From the IMG/VR virus record IMGVR_UViG_3300035701_000251, positions 1-25,809 of that record: 25,809 nt of DNA. One strand, given 5' to 3'. How positions within the stretch are numbered: position 1 is the first letter of the stretch; every line of letters starts with the position of its first letter. Made by a program: the position numbers and the translations under genes. The stretch is from a virus. Positions 7,434 through 14,356 of the stretch are shown one piece after another. The notes beneath the pieces are model-generated. The model was not told the DNA's origin, searched no databases, and was given only the letters and a program-made list of their open reading frames with translations.

Positions 7434-7703
7434 ATGATGCCCGTTTCACCTGATGCTCTGGCCGAGATGGAGATGCTTGATCTCAACGATGATACCAAGC
7501 CAGGAGTGGGCGTAAGTCGTCGAAATGGCGTTAATACGGAAGAGGACGACATTGCGAATGATCGTCGGTCCATTCATGAGATCTCCAAGATGGCGGATCG
7601 AATGAGTCTTCTGTTACAAGAGAGCCGCAACATCAATGGGGAGACGGACGATCGTCTCCGCCAAATTGAAGCGGATCTAAGTCTCATTGCACTGGAGAAA
7701 TAG
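7434..7703 (+). CDS. Small hypothetical protein (89 aa)
   Basis: I do not recognise this short acidic protein. The N-terminal half is probably disordered (LNDDTKPGVGVSRRNGVNTEEDD). The C-terminal half is one likely amphipathic helix or coiled coil (ISKMADRMSLLLQESR through DRLRQIEADLSLIALEK). AAGGAG at 7425-7430 serves ATG 7434 or the adjacent ATG 7437; the second has better spacing. It is the first gene after the capsid terminator and is followed one base later by the next gene, so they are probably cotranscribed. A small neck or assembly factor is possible by position only. Confidence 0.7.
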   Translation: MMPVSPDALAEMEMLDLNDDTKPGVGVSRRNGVNTEEDDIANDRRSIHEISKMADRMSLLLQESRNINGETDDRLRQIEADLSLIALEK

Positions 7704-7704
7704 G

Positions 7705-8037
7705 ATGGCCACCAAGTATCGCAAGGCTGATAACTGCGGACCCGTTCCCTACCCGGATCGCTCTGGTAAGTTTTTGAACCATGGCGAAGTTGCCGAGGGT
7801 GATGACTGGGCGCCGTTTGTAGCCCTTGGATATGTCGTTCCGGTCGATGCCGCTGCGGCGCCGGTCGAGATCGAGGAGCCAAAGGCTGCTATCCTCAAGG
7901 AAGACGCCCAGGGGGTAAGCGATGTCGTGCAACAACCTAATGACGGAGTCGGAGCTGAAGAAATGGATCCTTCGGAGGCTGGGAAGTCCAGTGACGAGGG
8001 TCTGTCTGGACGCGCTCCAAGTAGACGACGCCGTTGA
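7705..8037 (+). CDS. Small hypothetical protein overlapping the neck gene (110 aa)
   Basis: The first 50 residues look like a compact domain with PYPDRSGKFLNHGE, DDWAPFVALGYVVPV and regular Gly/hydrophobic spacing suggestive of a small beta barrel. The last 60 are acidic and disordered and end in Arg-rich RAPSRRRR. GGAG at 7694-7697, seven bases before ATG 7705, supports this start. The last 116 bases overlap the next gene in another frame, an unusually long overlap for this genome. No function is assigned; the location suggests a head-neck component. Confidence 0.7.
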   Translation: MATKYRKADNCGPVPYPDRSGKFLNHGEVAEGDDWAPFVALGYVVPVDAAAAPVEIEEPKAAILKEDAQGVSDVVQQPNDGVGAEEMDPSEAGKSSDEGLSGRAPSRRRR

Positions 8038-8659
8038 AGAGGCGATGCGCTGGTTTGCGGCGAAGAAGGGCGTAGATCGCGACCTGACAATGGATCTGTA
8101 TGCCGGTCAGGTCGAGTACAAGATGCCTGATGATTGCGACATGGTTCTCGATGTCGCGTTTCAGGTGAGCCCTCTCGATATTTCTCTGATCTTTGCGCCG
8201 TACAACATCGCGCAAGACGAGAAGGTACCGTACAGCGTGTTCTCAGCTGGTGCGACGGGCGGCCTATATAGTTCGCTTTTGCAGTCTCTGCAGTATGTGG
8301 AGATGGCAAAGCGAATGATCAACGCCGAGCGTAACTGGATCTACTTCCCTCACAAGAAGATTCTCCTGTTGCTGCCAGATCCAAAGGGCGGCGGCAAGGT
8401 GTTCATCGAATACAAGAGCACTTGCAATACGATTGAGCAGCTTCCCGAGAGAGACCACGAGCTGGTCAAGCGCTATGCCCTGGCGTGGGCAAAGCAGGAT
8501 CTAGGGATGATCTACTCGAAGTACAGCACGTGGCCTACTGCGCAAGGTAACGTGTCACTCAACGGTGACACGCTCATGGCTCAGGCGAGATACGAATTCG
8601 AGAAGCTTGAAGACGAGATCTACGAGAGTGCGAAGCCCATGGCGTTCTTTACCCAGTAG
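7922..8659 (+). CDS. Probable neck / head-completion protein (245 aa)
   Basis: The opening (ESELKKWILRRLGSP, DDAVEEAMRWFAAKKGVDRD) followed by a beta segment (GQVEYKMPDDCDMVLDV) is a layout I associate with phage neck proteins such as T4 gp13, which seal the portal after packaging. The C-terminal half has helices around HELVKRYALAWAKQDLG and a final RYEFEKLEDEIYESAKPM. The start could be ATG 7922, with GGGGGT just upstream, or ATG 7940; either keeps a long overlap with the preceding gene. It sits after the capsid gene and before a second connector-like gene. The neck assignment is an inference from layout and synteny, not from a diagnostic motif. Confidence 0.6.
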   Translation: MSCNNLMTESELKKWILRRLGSPVTRVCLDALQVDDAVEEAMRWFAAKKGVDRDLTMDLYAGQVEYKMPDDCDMVLDVAFQVSPLDISLIFAPYNIAQDEKVPYSVFSAGATGGLYSSLLQSLQYVEMAKRMINAERNWIYFPHKKILLLLPDPKGGGKVFIEYKSTCNTIEQLPERDHELVKRYALAWAKQDLGMIYSKYSTWPTAQGNVSLNGDTLMAQARYEFEKLEDEIYESAKPMAFFTQ

Positions 8660-8719
8660 TAATGAGCTTGTATTTTCACATAGTTGTGATACTACCGGCC
8701 CCGCCGCGAGGCATTGTTC

Positions 8720-9235
8720 ATGGGTAAGGTCCTCGACGATAGTGAGCTTGAGGTATTCGATTGCATCAATCAGGATCTGATTGAGCTAACCGGCGTCGAG
8801 ATCAACTACTACGCCTACAATGTGCAGAGCGCCCAGAATCGCACGAAGGTTGATCCACTCTACGGAGAACCAACCGAGCGCCACTTCGGAACCACAGGTA
8901 CAGGCGCTGCTAGAATCATGGCGCTCGTCAAGTATCCAGAGTATGTGCCGATGTCAGAGGAGAGCGGATTTAGTCGTGAATGGGACGCGATAGTCACGCT
9001 TAGCCGGTCAATGCTCGACGAGAAACACCTTCCGTACCCATCGGAAGCTGACGTGATCGAGATGTGGCGCACGCCGTATCACGATATGTGGTCTATGGGT
9101 AAGGGTCTCTTTTTCGATGTCCTGAAGGCGAAGCCGGATGGGTATCTCAATGACACGCCGACGTTCACGCAGTTCATACTCACGATAAAGAGGCGGTCGC
9201 AGTTCGGCGCCGAGCGCCGCATCACCCCTCCGTAG
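8720..9235 (+). CDS. Probable neck / head-tail connector protein (171 aa)
   Basis: The sequence is mixed alpha/beta with YNVQSAQNRTKVDPLYGEP near the start, a central beta-rich part (ALVKYPEYVP, WDAIVTLSRSMLDE), the segment PSEADVIEMWRTPYHD and a C-terminal strand ending FGAERRI. That pattern resembles small phage head-closure or gp14-type neck proteins, which have a compact beta core. The start is ATG 8720, because GAGG at 8708-8711 is eight bases upstream. A TTG at 8714 in the same frame would be only two bases from it. It follows the gp13-like gene after 60 bases. The function is a synteny-supported guess. Confidence 0.6.
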   Translation: MGKVLDDSELEVFDCINQDLIELTGVEINYYAYNVQSAQNRTKVDPLYGEPTERHFGTTGTGAARIMALVKYPEYVPMSEESGFSREWDAIVTLSRSMLDEKHLPYPSEADVIEMWRTPYHDMWSMGKGLFFDVLKAKPDGYLNDTPTFTQFILTIKRRSQFGAERRITPP

Positions 9236-9244
9236 GAGATCGCC

Positions 9245-11623
9245 ATGCCCGGATTTCACAGCAAGAAGGAAAAGCGTCAGGCCAAGCACATCATCGCTGG
9301 CTATAAGAAGCGTGGCGTTCCGATGAAGAAGGCCAAGAGCATCGCGTGGGCGACGGTCAACAAAGAGCGCAGCGAGCAGACTGAGGCTTGGCAGTTCAAC
9401 GGCGCCGGCCAGCCGGTGTTCATGGGTAATGCTGGCAACGTTAGCCAGTTCGATCCCAGCGGCCAGGTTTCGCCGGGCTCTAGCTATATTCCTGACGAGG
9501 TTGCCAAGATGCTCGTTAAGGAGAGCGGCCTCAGGAAGAACGATACGTGCCCCAAGCGGGTCATCATCGGATACCTGGAGTCGATGGGGCTCTCAGCGGC
9601 TTTGGCCGTCGATGTGGCCATGGTTCTTCGTAATGTCTACGGAATCACCCCCACGTTTGATGAGTCGACGCTCTATGCGCGTTCGGGTTCGTTGATCGAG
9701 GAGCTGACCGGCGTGGTGAGCGAGAGCTACCCGATGCCGTTCGCCATCGAGGTCGAGGACGAGACCGAAGAATTGAACGAGGTCAACCTCATTGGCTCGT
9801 TCCTGCAGAGCGAACTCATGGAGTCGAAGGACGAGGAATACGATCTCGTTCTCGCGCACATGGCGACCCTGACCCCGCAGGAATTCTGCGACGTGGTTGA
9901 TTTTCATGAATGGGTTGGCACCGAGGTGTTTAATTACATCGAGTTGATCGCCGTCGACGGCCCTAACGGGGCTGCCGAGTCGGTTGTCGAGGGGCTCTGC
10001 TGGCCTCAGCGCATCCAGTTCATGCCTGAGCACATCCAGGATCTATTCGACGAGGATGCTGCCGATGATGTGATCAAGAAGGGTACCGTTCGCACCAGAA
10101 GCAAGTTGCCGGTAACGGCAAAGGTTTCAGTTCCTGGAAAGATTCCTCGTCGTCCCGGTAAGGATCCAAAGAGGGTGCCGCAGGCGGTTCCATCGTTCAG
10201 GAAGCAGATGGCCAAGCATGGCCAGGATCTTCCAAGCGATCCGCTAGCCGCTAAGAAGCCTGGCGCTGCACTGGCCGCGCATCAGGCCAGGAAGGCTGCG
10301 GCTTCTGCGCCAAGCCCTAGTCCGAGCAAGATGAAGCGCGCTGGCGGAACAGCCGTTGGGCTCATGAAAAAGGTTGGCGCAGCAGCCAAGTTTGTCCATA
10401 CGCCAAGCGAGCACAATCCCGACGTTGGTCCTGGCCTGAAGAAGGCTGGCAAGGCCGTCGCCAAGGTTGGCGGAGCCATTGGTAAGGGCATTCTTAAGGG
10501 TGGCGTACATGCGGCTGGTGGTTTGGCTGGCGCAGCCGGTCACGTTGGCGGGTCGGCGATCCGTGGTCTCGCTCGTGGACTATTCGGCGCAAAGAAGAAG
10601 GATGCTGAGCATAGTGGCGAGCACGATTCCGGCGAGAAGGCTGTTGCCCGGACCAGTAAGCCAGAGAAGAAGCCTGGCCTGCTGAGTCGCGCCGTTGGCC
10701 ACATTGCCAGGGCGGCGAGTGGTTTTGCTAAGCACGTTGCGCATCACGCCAAGGAAGGCTGGAAAGAGGCGACGCCTGGTCTGCGCGCGATGGCCGGTCA
10801 CGGCGATGGTGACAAGGCTGAGGCTCCCAAGAAGAAGGAAAGGGTCGCAACGTCCGGTGTTGGCGAAGCTACTCTACGGAGCGGTTCGCTGCTTAGTGAG
10901 ATGACGATGGTTCTCAATGGTGGGCCGATGCCGGAGGAGTCTGAGGACCAGGATTTGGTCAGATCTCCAGCTGAAGTTGTAGCCGCCTTTGAGGCGACCA
11001 CCGTTGTTGACATGGCGGTCCTTGAGGCAATCGGCGATCTGGACTGGAAGGACGTCGCTGGTGTTGCTGGTTTCATGATGATGGAGCCAGACAAGTTCCA
11101 GTCGCTCATCCAATCCTTCAAGGAGAGCCGGGCCGCATTTAGGGCGGAGTGGTTTCGCCTAGAAGAAAGCGGCGACAAGCCATCCTGGATGAGCATCGGT
11201 TCCTTCGTTACGCTGTCGAAGATGACCCTGGACGAAGGCGTCGTCCCACGTCTGGTCTATTGGGCCGCCAGGGCCGTCCAGGATGCCGATGAGGGCGTTG
11301 CATCCTACGTGGCCGAGGCTTACCCAGAGCTTGGCAAGACGGTCTACGGGCCGGCTGGCGACCCCAAGGAAGGTCCGCAGATCACCAAGTCGTTCATGAC
11401 GCCGCAGCCCGCCGGGACAATGACCCCAACGGATAGCGAATGTACGACCCGTATGTTCTCGGATCCGGAGGAGCGCGAGAAGGCCCGCAAGGAGAAGCTT
11501 GCGGACGTCATGGCCACCATTGATGGGATGCGTCAGCAGGCAGCTGCAGCAGGTGTTCCACCTGAGGGTATGTTCCTGAACCTCTACCGCGACATGCATA
11601 GAGAGAAGGTTCGCTACAGCTAA
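9245..11623 (+). CDS. Large hypothetical protein with histone-H1-like centre (792 aa)
   Basis: There are three regions. Residues 1-40 are basic and helical (SKKEKRQAKHIIAGYKKRG, KKAKSIAWATVNKE), like small stand-alone proteins common in phages and bacteria. Residues about 90-275 are acidic and globular-looking. Residues about 277-540 are a long Lys/Ala/Gly/Pro-rich low-complexity tract, with AVAKVGGAIGKGILKGGVHA and AARASGFAKH-like patches resembling histone H1 or cationic membrane-active peptides. The C-terminal 250 residues are again acidic and helical. It lies between connector and tail-completion genes, five bases after a GGAG-type site. A DNA-contacting internal virion protein or ejection protein would fit the charge, but this is inference. 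No enzyme motif was seen. It ends in a TAATG junction with the next gene. Confidence 0.75.
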   Translation: MPGFHSKKEKRQAKHIIAGYKKRGVPMKKAKSIAWATVNKERSEQTEAWQFNGAGQPVFMGNAGNVSQFDPSGQVSPGSSYIPDEVAKMLVKESGLRKNDTCPKRVIIGYLESMGLSAALAVDVAMVLRNVYGITPTFDESTLYARSGSLIEELTGVVSESYPMPFAIEVEDETEELNEVNLIGSFLQSELMESKDEEYDLVLAHMATLTPQEFCDVVDFHEWVGTEVFNYIELIAVDGPNGAAESVVEGLCWPQRIQFMPEHIQDLFDEDAADDVIKKGTVRTRSKLPVTAKVSVPGKIPRRPGKDPKRVPQAVPSFRKQMAKHGQDLPSDPLAAKKPGAALAAHQARKAAASAPSPSPSKMKRAGGTAVGLMKKVGAAAKFVHTPSEHNPDVGPGLKKAGKAVAKVGGAIGKGILKGGVHAAGGLAGAAGHVGGSAIRGLARGLFGAKKKDAEHSGEHDSGEKAVARTSKPEKKPGLLSRAVGHIARAASGFAKHVAHHAKEGWKEATPGLRAMAGHGDGDKAEAPKKKERVATSGVGEATLRSGSLLSEMTMVLNGGPMPEESEDQDLVRSPAEVVAAFEATTVVDMAVLEAIGDLDWKDVAGVAGFMMMEPDKFQSLIQSFKESRAAFRAEWFRLEESGDKPSWMSIGSFVTLSKMTLDEGVVPRLVYWAARAVQDADEGVASYVAEAYPELGKTVYGPAGDPKEGPQITKSFMTPQPAGTMTPTDSECTTRMFSDPEEREKARKEKLADVMATIDGMRQQAAAAGVPPEGMFLNLYRDMHREKVRYS

Positions 11624-12051
11624 TGCCGATGGATCCGTCCAAGATTGCTGTCGCAGTCTCCAGCGGTCTGTCGATCGTCTGTGCGACCTGCGAAAAGTAT
11701 TGGTCAGCTAGGGACAAGAACGTTCCTGGCGATGCGTGCTTGGCGGTTGAGGGGTGTGGATCGCCCATCGCAGGCGATGTGTTCCACGAATATCGTGGGC
11801 CGATGACGCAGTTCGATCGGTTCTGCTTTGTCTGCGGCAGCGGCGCCACCCATGCGGTTCGAGTTGATACCCATGTGCGCGTGATTGGCGTTTGCTCTGA
11901 GCACGTTCAGCTGGTGAAAACGCTGAAGCCGCAGGGCAGGAAAGCGCCCAACGTGGTCGTTATCTCCAAGGATGGAGAGAAGCAGATCTCCGAGAACGAT
12001 GCGCCAGAGAAGCGCACGCCGTTGATCAAGCTTCGAGGGTCAGGTGGGTAA
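11623..12051 (+). CDS. Small zinc-binding-type protein (142 aa)
   Basis: The first 95 residues hold two probable structural metal sites: C20-x2-C23 with C39 and C45, and C68-x2-C71 with C91-x2-H94. The C-terminal 45 residues are basic and disordered. There is no recognisable nuclease or polymerase motif, so a structural zinc-ribbon or zinc-finger role is likely. The gene shares TAATG with its predecessor and overlaps its successor by GTGGGTAA (eight bases), so translation is probably coupled. Location among connector genes suggests a virion or assembly role; specific function unknown. Confidence 0.7.
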   Translation: MPMDPSKIAVAVSSGLSIVCATCEKYWSARDKNVPGDACLAVEGCGSPIAGDVFHEYRGPMTQFDRFCFVCGSGATHAVRVDTHVRVIGVCSEHVQLVKTLKPQGRKAPNVVVISKDGEKQISENDAPEKRTPLIKLRGSGG

Positions 12052-12886
12052 AAACGACAGGTTCGTTGACATAGACCAGTCGCCGGATACGCGGAACAAC
12101 TGGCGGCTGGCTCAAGAAGAACTTGCCGAGCGCGGCAAGGCGATGAGCAGGATGATTTCCTATGCCGTTGCCAAGGAGGCGTTTGATGCGCTCCTCAATG
12201 AAATACCTGGCGGGAGCGACTACAAGGAACTCAAGGATGCCCTGAAGCTTGTAGAAGTTGGCGGGACCAAGAAAGGTGAGGAGGCGGCTTTTGCGATCTA
12301 CATCCCGACCAAGGGCCGGAAGATCAAGAAGATCGACGTAAGCAAGACGGTCATCTCCATCATCGCCAAGAAGACCCAGAATCGTCCAGCCGAGGACGTT
12401 CAGCTGCTTGAGGTTAATGGACCGTGGACAGCGGACACGATCCCGTTTTGGCCCACCAAGAGCGAGGCCGTCATCGTTCAGCGTAAGGTGACCAAGAAAG
12501 AAGCCGACAAGGTTGCCAAGGCGCAGAAGCCCAAGCTGCCAGATCTCATTCGTCAGCTCAAGGAGATGGGTAGAACGATCAAGCCGCTGAAGCCAGGCTC
12601 TCCTGGGCGGATTCCACGCAACGCCAAGGCGGTTCCAGATTTGGCGATGCAGGCATTGAACCTTGAGTTCGGTGGCAGCGGCACCAAGTCGAAGCCGGTT
12701 TTCAGGAAGGTTCTTCGAGCGACCAAGCAGGCAATCGGTGGTCTTGCTGACCGATTTAGTGAGATCAAGGACGCCATGACAGACCCGAACTCCAAGAAGT
12801 ATAAGAACTGGCCGAAGAAGATGGATAAGATCTCATCTTCTGAAGCCTCCAAGTTCAAAGGCTTCCAGAAAAGGCTCGGTTTCTAA
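12044..12886 (+). CDS. Probable tail-completion / head-tail joining protein (280 aa)
   Basis: Residues about 35-110 (AKEAFDALLNEIPGGSDYKELKDAL then TKKGEEAAFAIYIPTKG) have the helix-then-beta layout seen in HK97 gp10-type tail-completion proteins. The rest is Lys/Pro-rich, with GSPGRIPRNAKAVPD and a helical C-terminus ending SKFKGFQKRLGF. GTG 12044 overlaps the upstream stop by eight bases, and GAGGG at 12035-12039 is four bases upstream. The TAATG at 12886 couples it to the next gene. The family link is weak and based on visual pattern; being next to the probable tail terminator supports it. Confidence 0.55.
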   Translation: MGKNDRFVDIDQSPDTRNNWRLAQEELAERGKAMSRMISYAVAKEAFDALLNEIPGGSDYKELKDALKLVEVGGTKKGEEAAFAIYIPTKGRKIKKIDVSKTVISIIAKKTQNRPAEDVQLLEVNGPWTADTIPFWPTKSEAVIVQRKVTKKEADKVAKAQKPKLPDLIRQLKEMGRTIKPLKPGSPGRIPRNAKAVPDLAMQALNLEFGGSGTKSKPVFRKVLRATKQAIGGLADRFSEIKDAMTDPNSKKYKNWPKKMDKISSSEASKFKGFQKRLGF

Positions 12887-13608
12887 TGGACGTCCTCTCC
12901 AAAGATAATTCACGCACCGGGGACGTATGGCTCTCCGACTTCGATCGCGGCGTGATCACTTCACTGGGCGCGGTGGTCAATTCGGTCGGGGACATGTACG
13001 TCATAAACATACCCGGCGTGTCTACGCCACCCCCATCCGGAGAGATCGTCTTCGAGGGTGTTCCTGTCTACTTTGCGTTTCCAGACGAGACGATTGACCC
13101 GAAGATCTTGCCATCGTTCGTCGTCCGTCGCGATGACATCACGCCGGCCATGAGCCGCTGGCATCCTGGAAACCAGCAGTATCGGATTCCAGCTCCAGGG
13201 TCTCATAGCGTCACAATCAAAAATCCGATTACTGGCAATACGATTTCCCAGGGCGCCGATTCCTACGAGTCGAAGGCCCAGGCAGTTCCATTCGATATTC
13301 TCTATACAATTCAGATTCGTGCCAGATATCGCAACAATCTCAAGGTGGAGTCCATGAAAATGCTCCACTTCACTTTGAAGCGGTTTCCTCCCTATTCGAC
13401 TGTCTATCTCAAGGATAGCGAGGGAGATCTGAGAAGCTACACGGCTTTCATGGAAAGCCCCTCGGCGGCTGATACCAAGCCTGATGTGGCCGGCAGGGAG
13501 ACCAACTTCAATGTTTCCTTGCGAGTTGAGGGAGAGCTTGACTTGAACGATCCACTTGTGAAGCGAGCCCTGACCAGCCTCCCGACCCTAAACTACGAGA
13601 TTAAGTAG
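12886..13608 (+). CDS. Probable tail terminator / tail-completion protein (240 aa)
   Basis: The protein looks beta-rich, with VINIPGVSTPPP, EIVFEGVPVYFAFPDE, FDILYTIQIRARYRNN and FNVSLRVEGELDLNDPLVKR; the last is a C-terminal strand-helix unit. T4 gp15 (272 residues) caps the tail and joins it to the neck. This gene is similar in length and lies between the connector block and the sheath gene, separated from the sheath only by a homing endonuclease. Start ATG 12886 is coupled by TAATG to the gene before. Assignment rests on position and predicted fold class, so it is provisional. Confidence 0.5.
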   Translation: MDVLSKDNSRTGDVWLSDFDRGVITSLGAVVNSVGDMYVINIPGVSTPPPSGEIVFEGVPVYFAFPDETIDPKILPSFVVRRDDITPAMSRWHPGNQQYRIPAPGSHSVTIKNPITGNTISQGADSYESKAQAVPFDILYTIQIRARYRNNLKVESMKMLHFTLKRFPPYSTVYLKDSEGDLRSYTAFMESPSAADTKPDVAGRETNFNVSLRVEGELDLNDPLVKRALTSLPTLNYEIK

Positions 13609-13807
13609 GGAATCCGATATAGATCTTGGCTTGGTTGATGGATAGCTGGTTTTCGATGATGGCGATGACTAGATCTTGCTGAGAAAATCGATACTTCCAG
13701 CAGTCATCATCAAACCAGTGCTAGGGTCACGGTCGACTCGCTGATTGCTTCAACGGAAAAGAATCGAAAGCCGTTAAAAAGCAGCCAGATGATCTGGGAA
13801 AAGCAAT
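13609..13807. other. Non-coding gap before the homing endonuclease
   Basis: This 199-base stretch looks more AT-rich than its neighbours and has no credible + strand gene; the longest ATG-started frame is 14 codons. It contains two copies of TAGATCTTG (about 13620 and 13670). On the - strand a 39-codon stop-free frame (13601-13720) looks protein-like. The gap probably arrived with the endonuclease gene or is its regulatory leader; no clear promoter was found. Confidence 0.5.
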
Positions 13808-14347
13808 ATGACTACCCTTACCAAAGATAAGCCGAACCCCTGGTGGGTTACCGGACTCGTTGATGGCGAGGGCTGTTTTTATGCCGACTTGTCATTTAGG
13901 ACGAAAGTTACCTCTTCAGGAAGGTCCGTGCAGTGCGTTGAGCTAGTTGCCGAGATGGCGATTGCCTTACGTGCTGACGATAGATCTGCTTTGGAGAAGG
14001 TTCAGTCTTATTTTGGCTGTGGAGTGCTTCAGGGGAAGCGCTCTTCAAGGAATTCGCCATCGAACCTAAGGGCGGGGATCAATCCACAGCCACAGTTCGC
14101 TTTCAAGATTCGCAAGGTCGGAGATCTTGTCAATCTTGTGATTCCTCATTTCGAGGCATTTCCTCTCCAGACAAAAAAGTCGAATGACTTTGTGGTTTGG
14201 GAAAAAATCGTTGAGTTCGCAGCAACTGAACTGAAGGGCTACAAGGGTTGGCTTCGTCGTCATCCGGAAAAGGTTGATGAATTGGGCCGCATGTGCGCTG
14301 ACCTCAAAGAGGCACGCAAATACCGTCCGCAGGCCGGACTCAACTAG
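13808..14347 (+). CDS. LAGLIDADG homing endonuclease, free-standing (179 aa)
   Basis: This enzyme class cuts a long, specific DNA site and spreads its own gene by repair copying. WVTGLVDGEGCF (residues 13-24) is the LAGLIDADG helix, with Glu21 the likely catalytic acid. The later segment VIPHFEAFPLQTKKSNDFVVW is also typical of the LAGLIDADG_1 group. There is one motif, so it should act as a homodimer, and 179 residues is normal for that form. It is not inside an interrupted gene: the tail-terminator gene ends before it, and the sheath ribosome-binding site begins in its stop codon. Only a weak GGAAAA lies upstream of ATG 13808. Location next to an essential tail gene is common for phage homing genes. 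Target unknown; probably the junction in endonuclease-free relatives. Confidence 0.88.
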   Translation: MTTLTKDKPNPWWVTGLVDGEGCFYADLSFRTKVTSSGRSVQCVELVAEMAIALRADDRSALEKVQSYFGCGVLQGKRSSRNSPSNLRAGINPQPQFAFKIRKVGDLVNLVIPHFEAFPLQTKKSNDFVVWEKIVEFAATELKGYKGWLRRHPEKVDELGRMCADLKEARKYRPQAGLN

Positions 14348-14356
14348 GAGATTACA

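Noticed and set aside
8660-8719. Small TCACA/TGTGA hairpin between the neck genes
   Set aside because: Five-bp stem in a short AT-rich gap with no U-run; too weak to call a terminator or operator.
13608-14356. Group I intron housing the LAGLIDADG gene
   Set aside because: Both neighbouring genes look complete with their own start and stop, and I saw no conserved group I core sequence in the 199-base leader.
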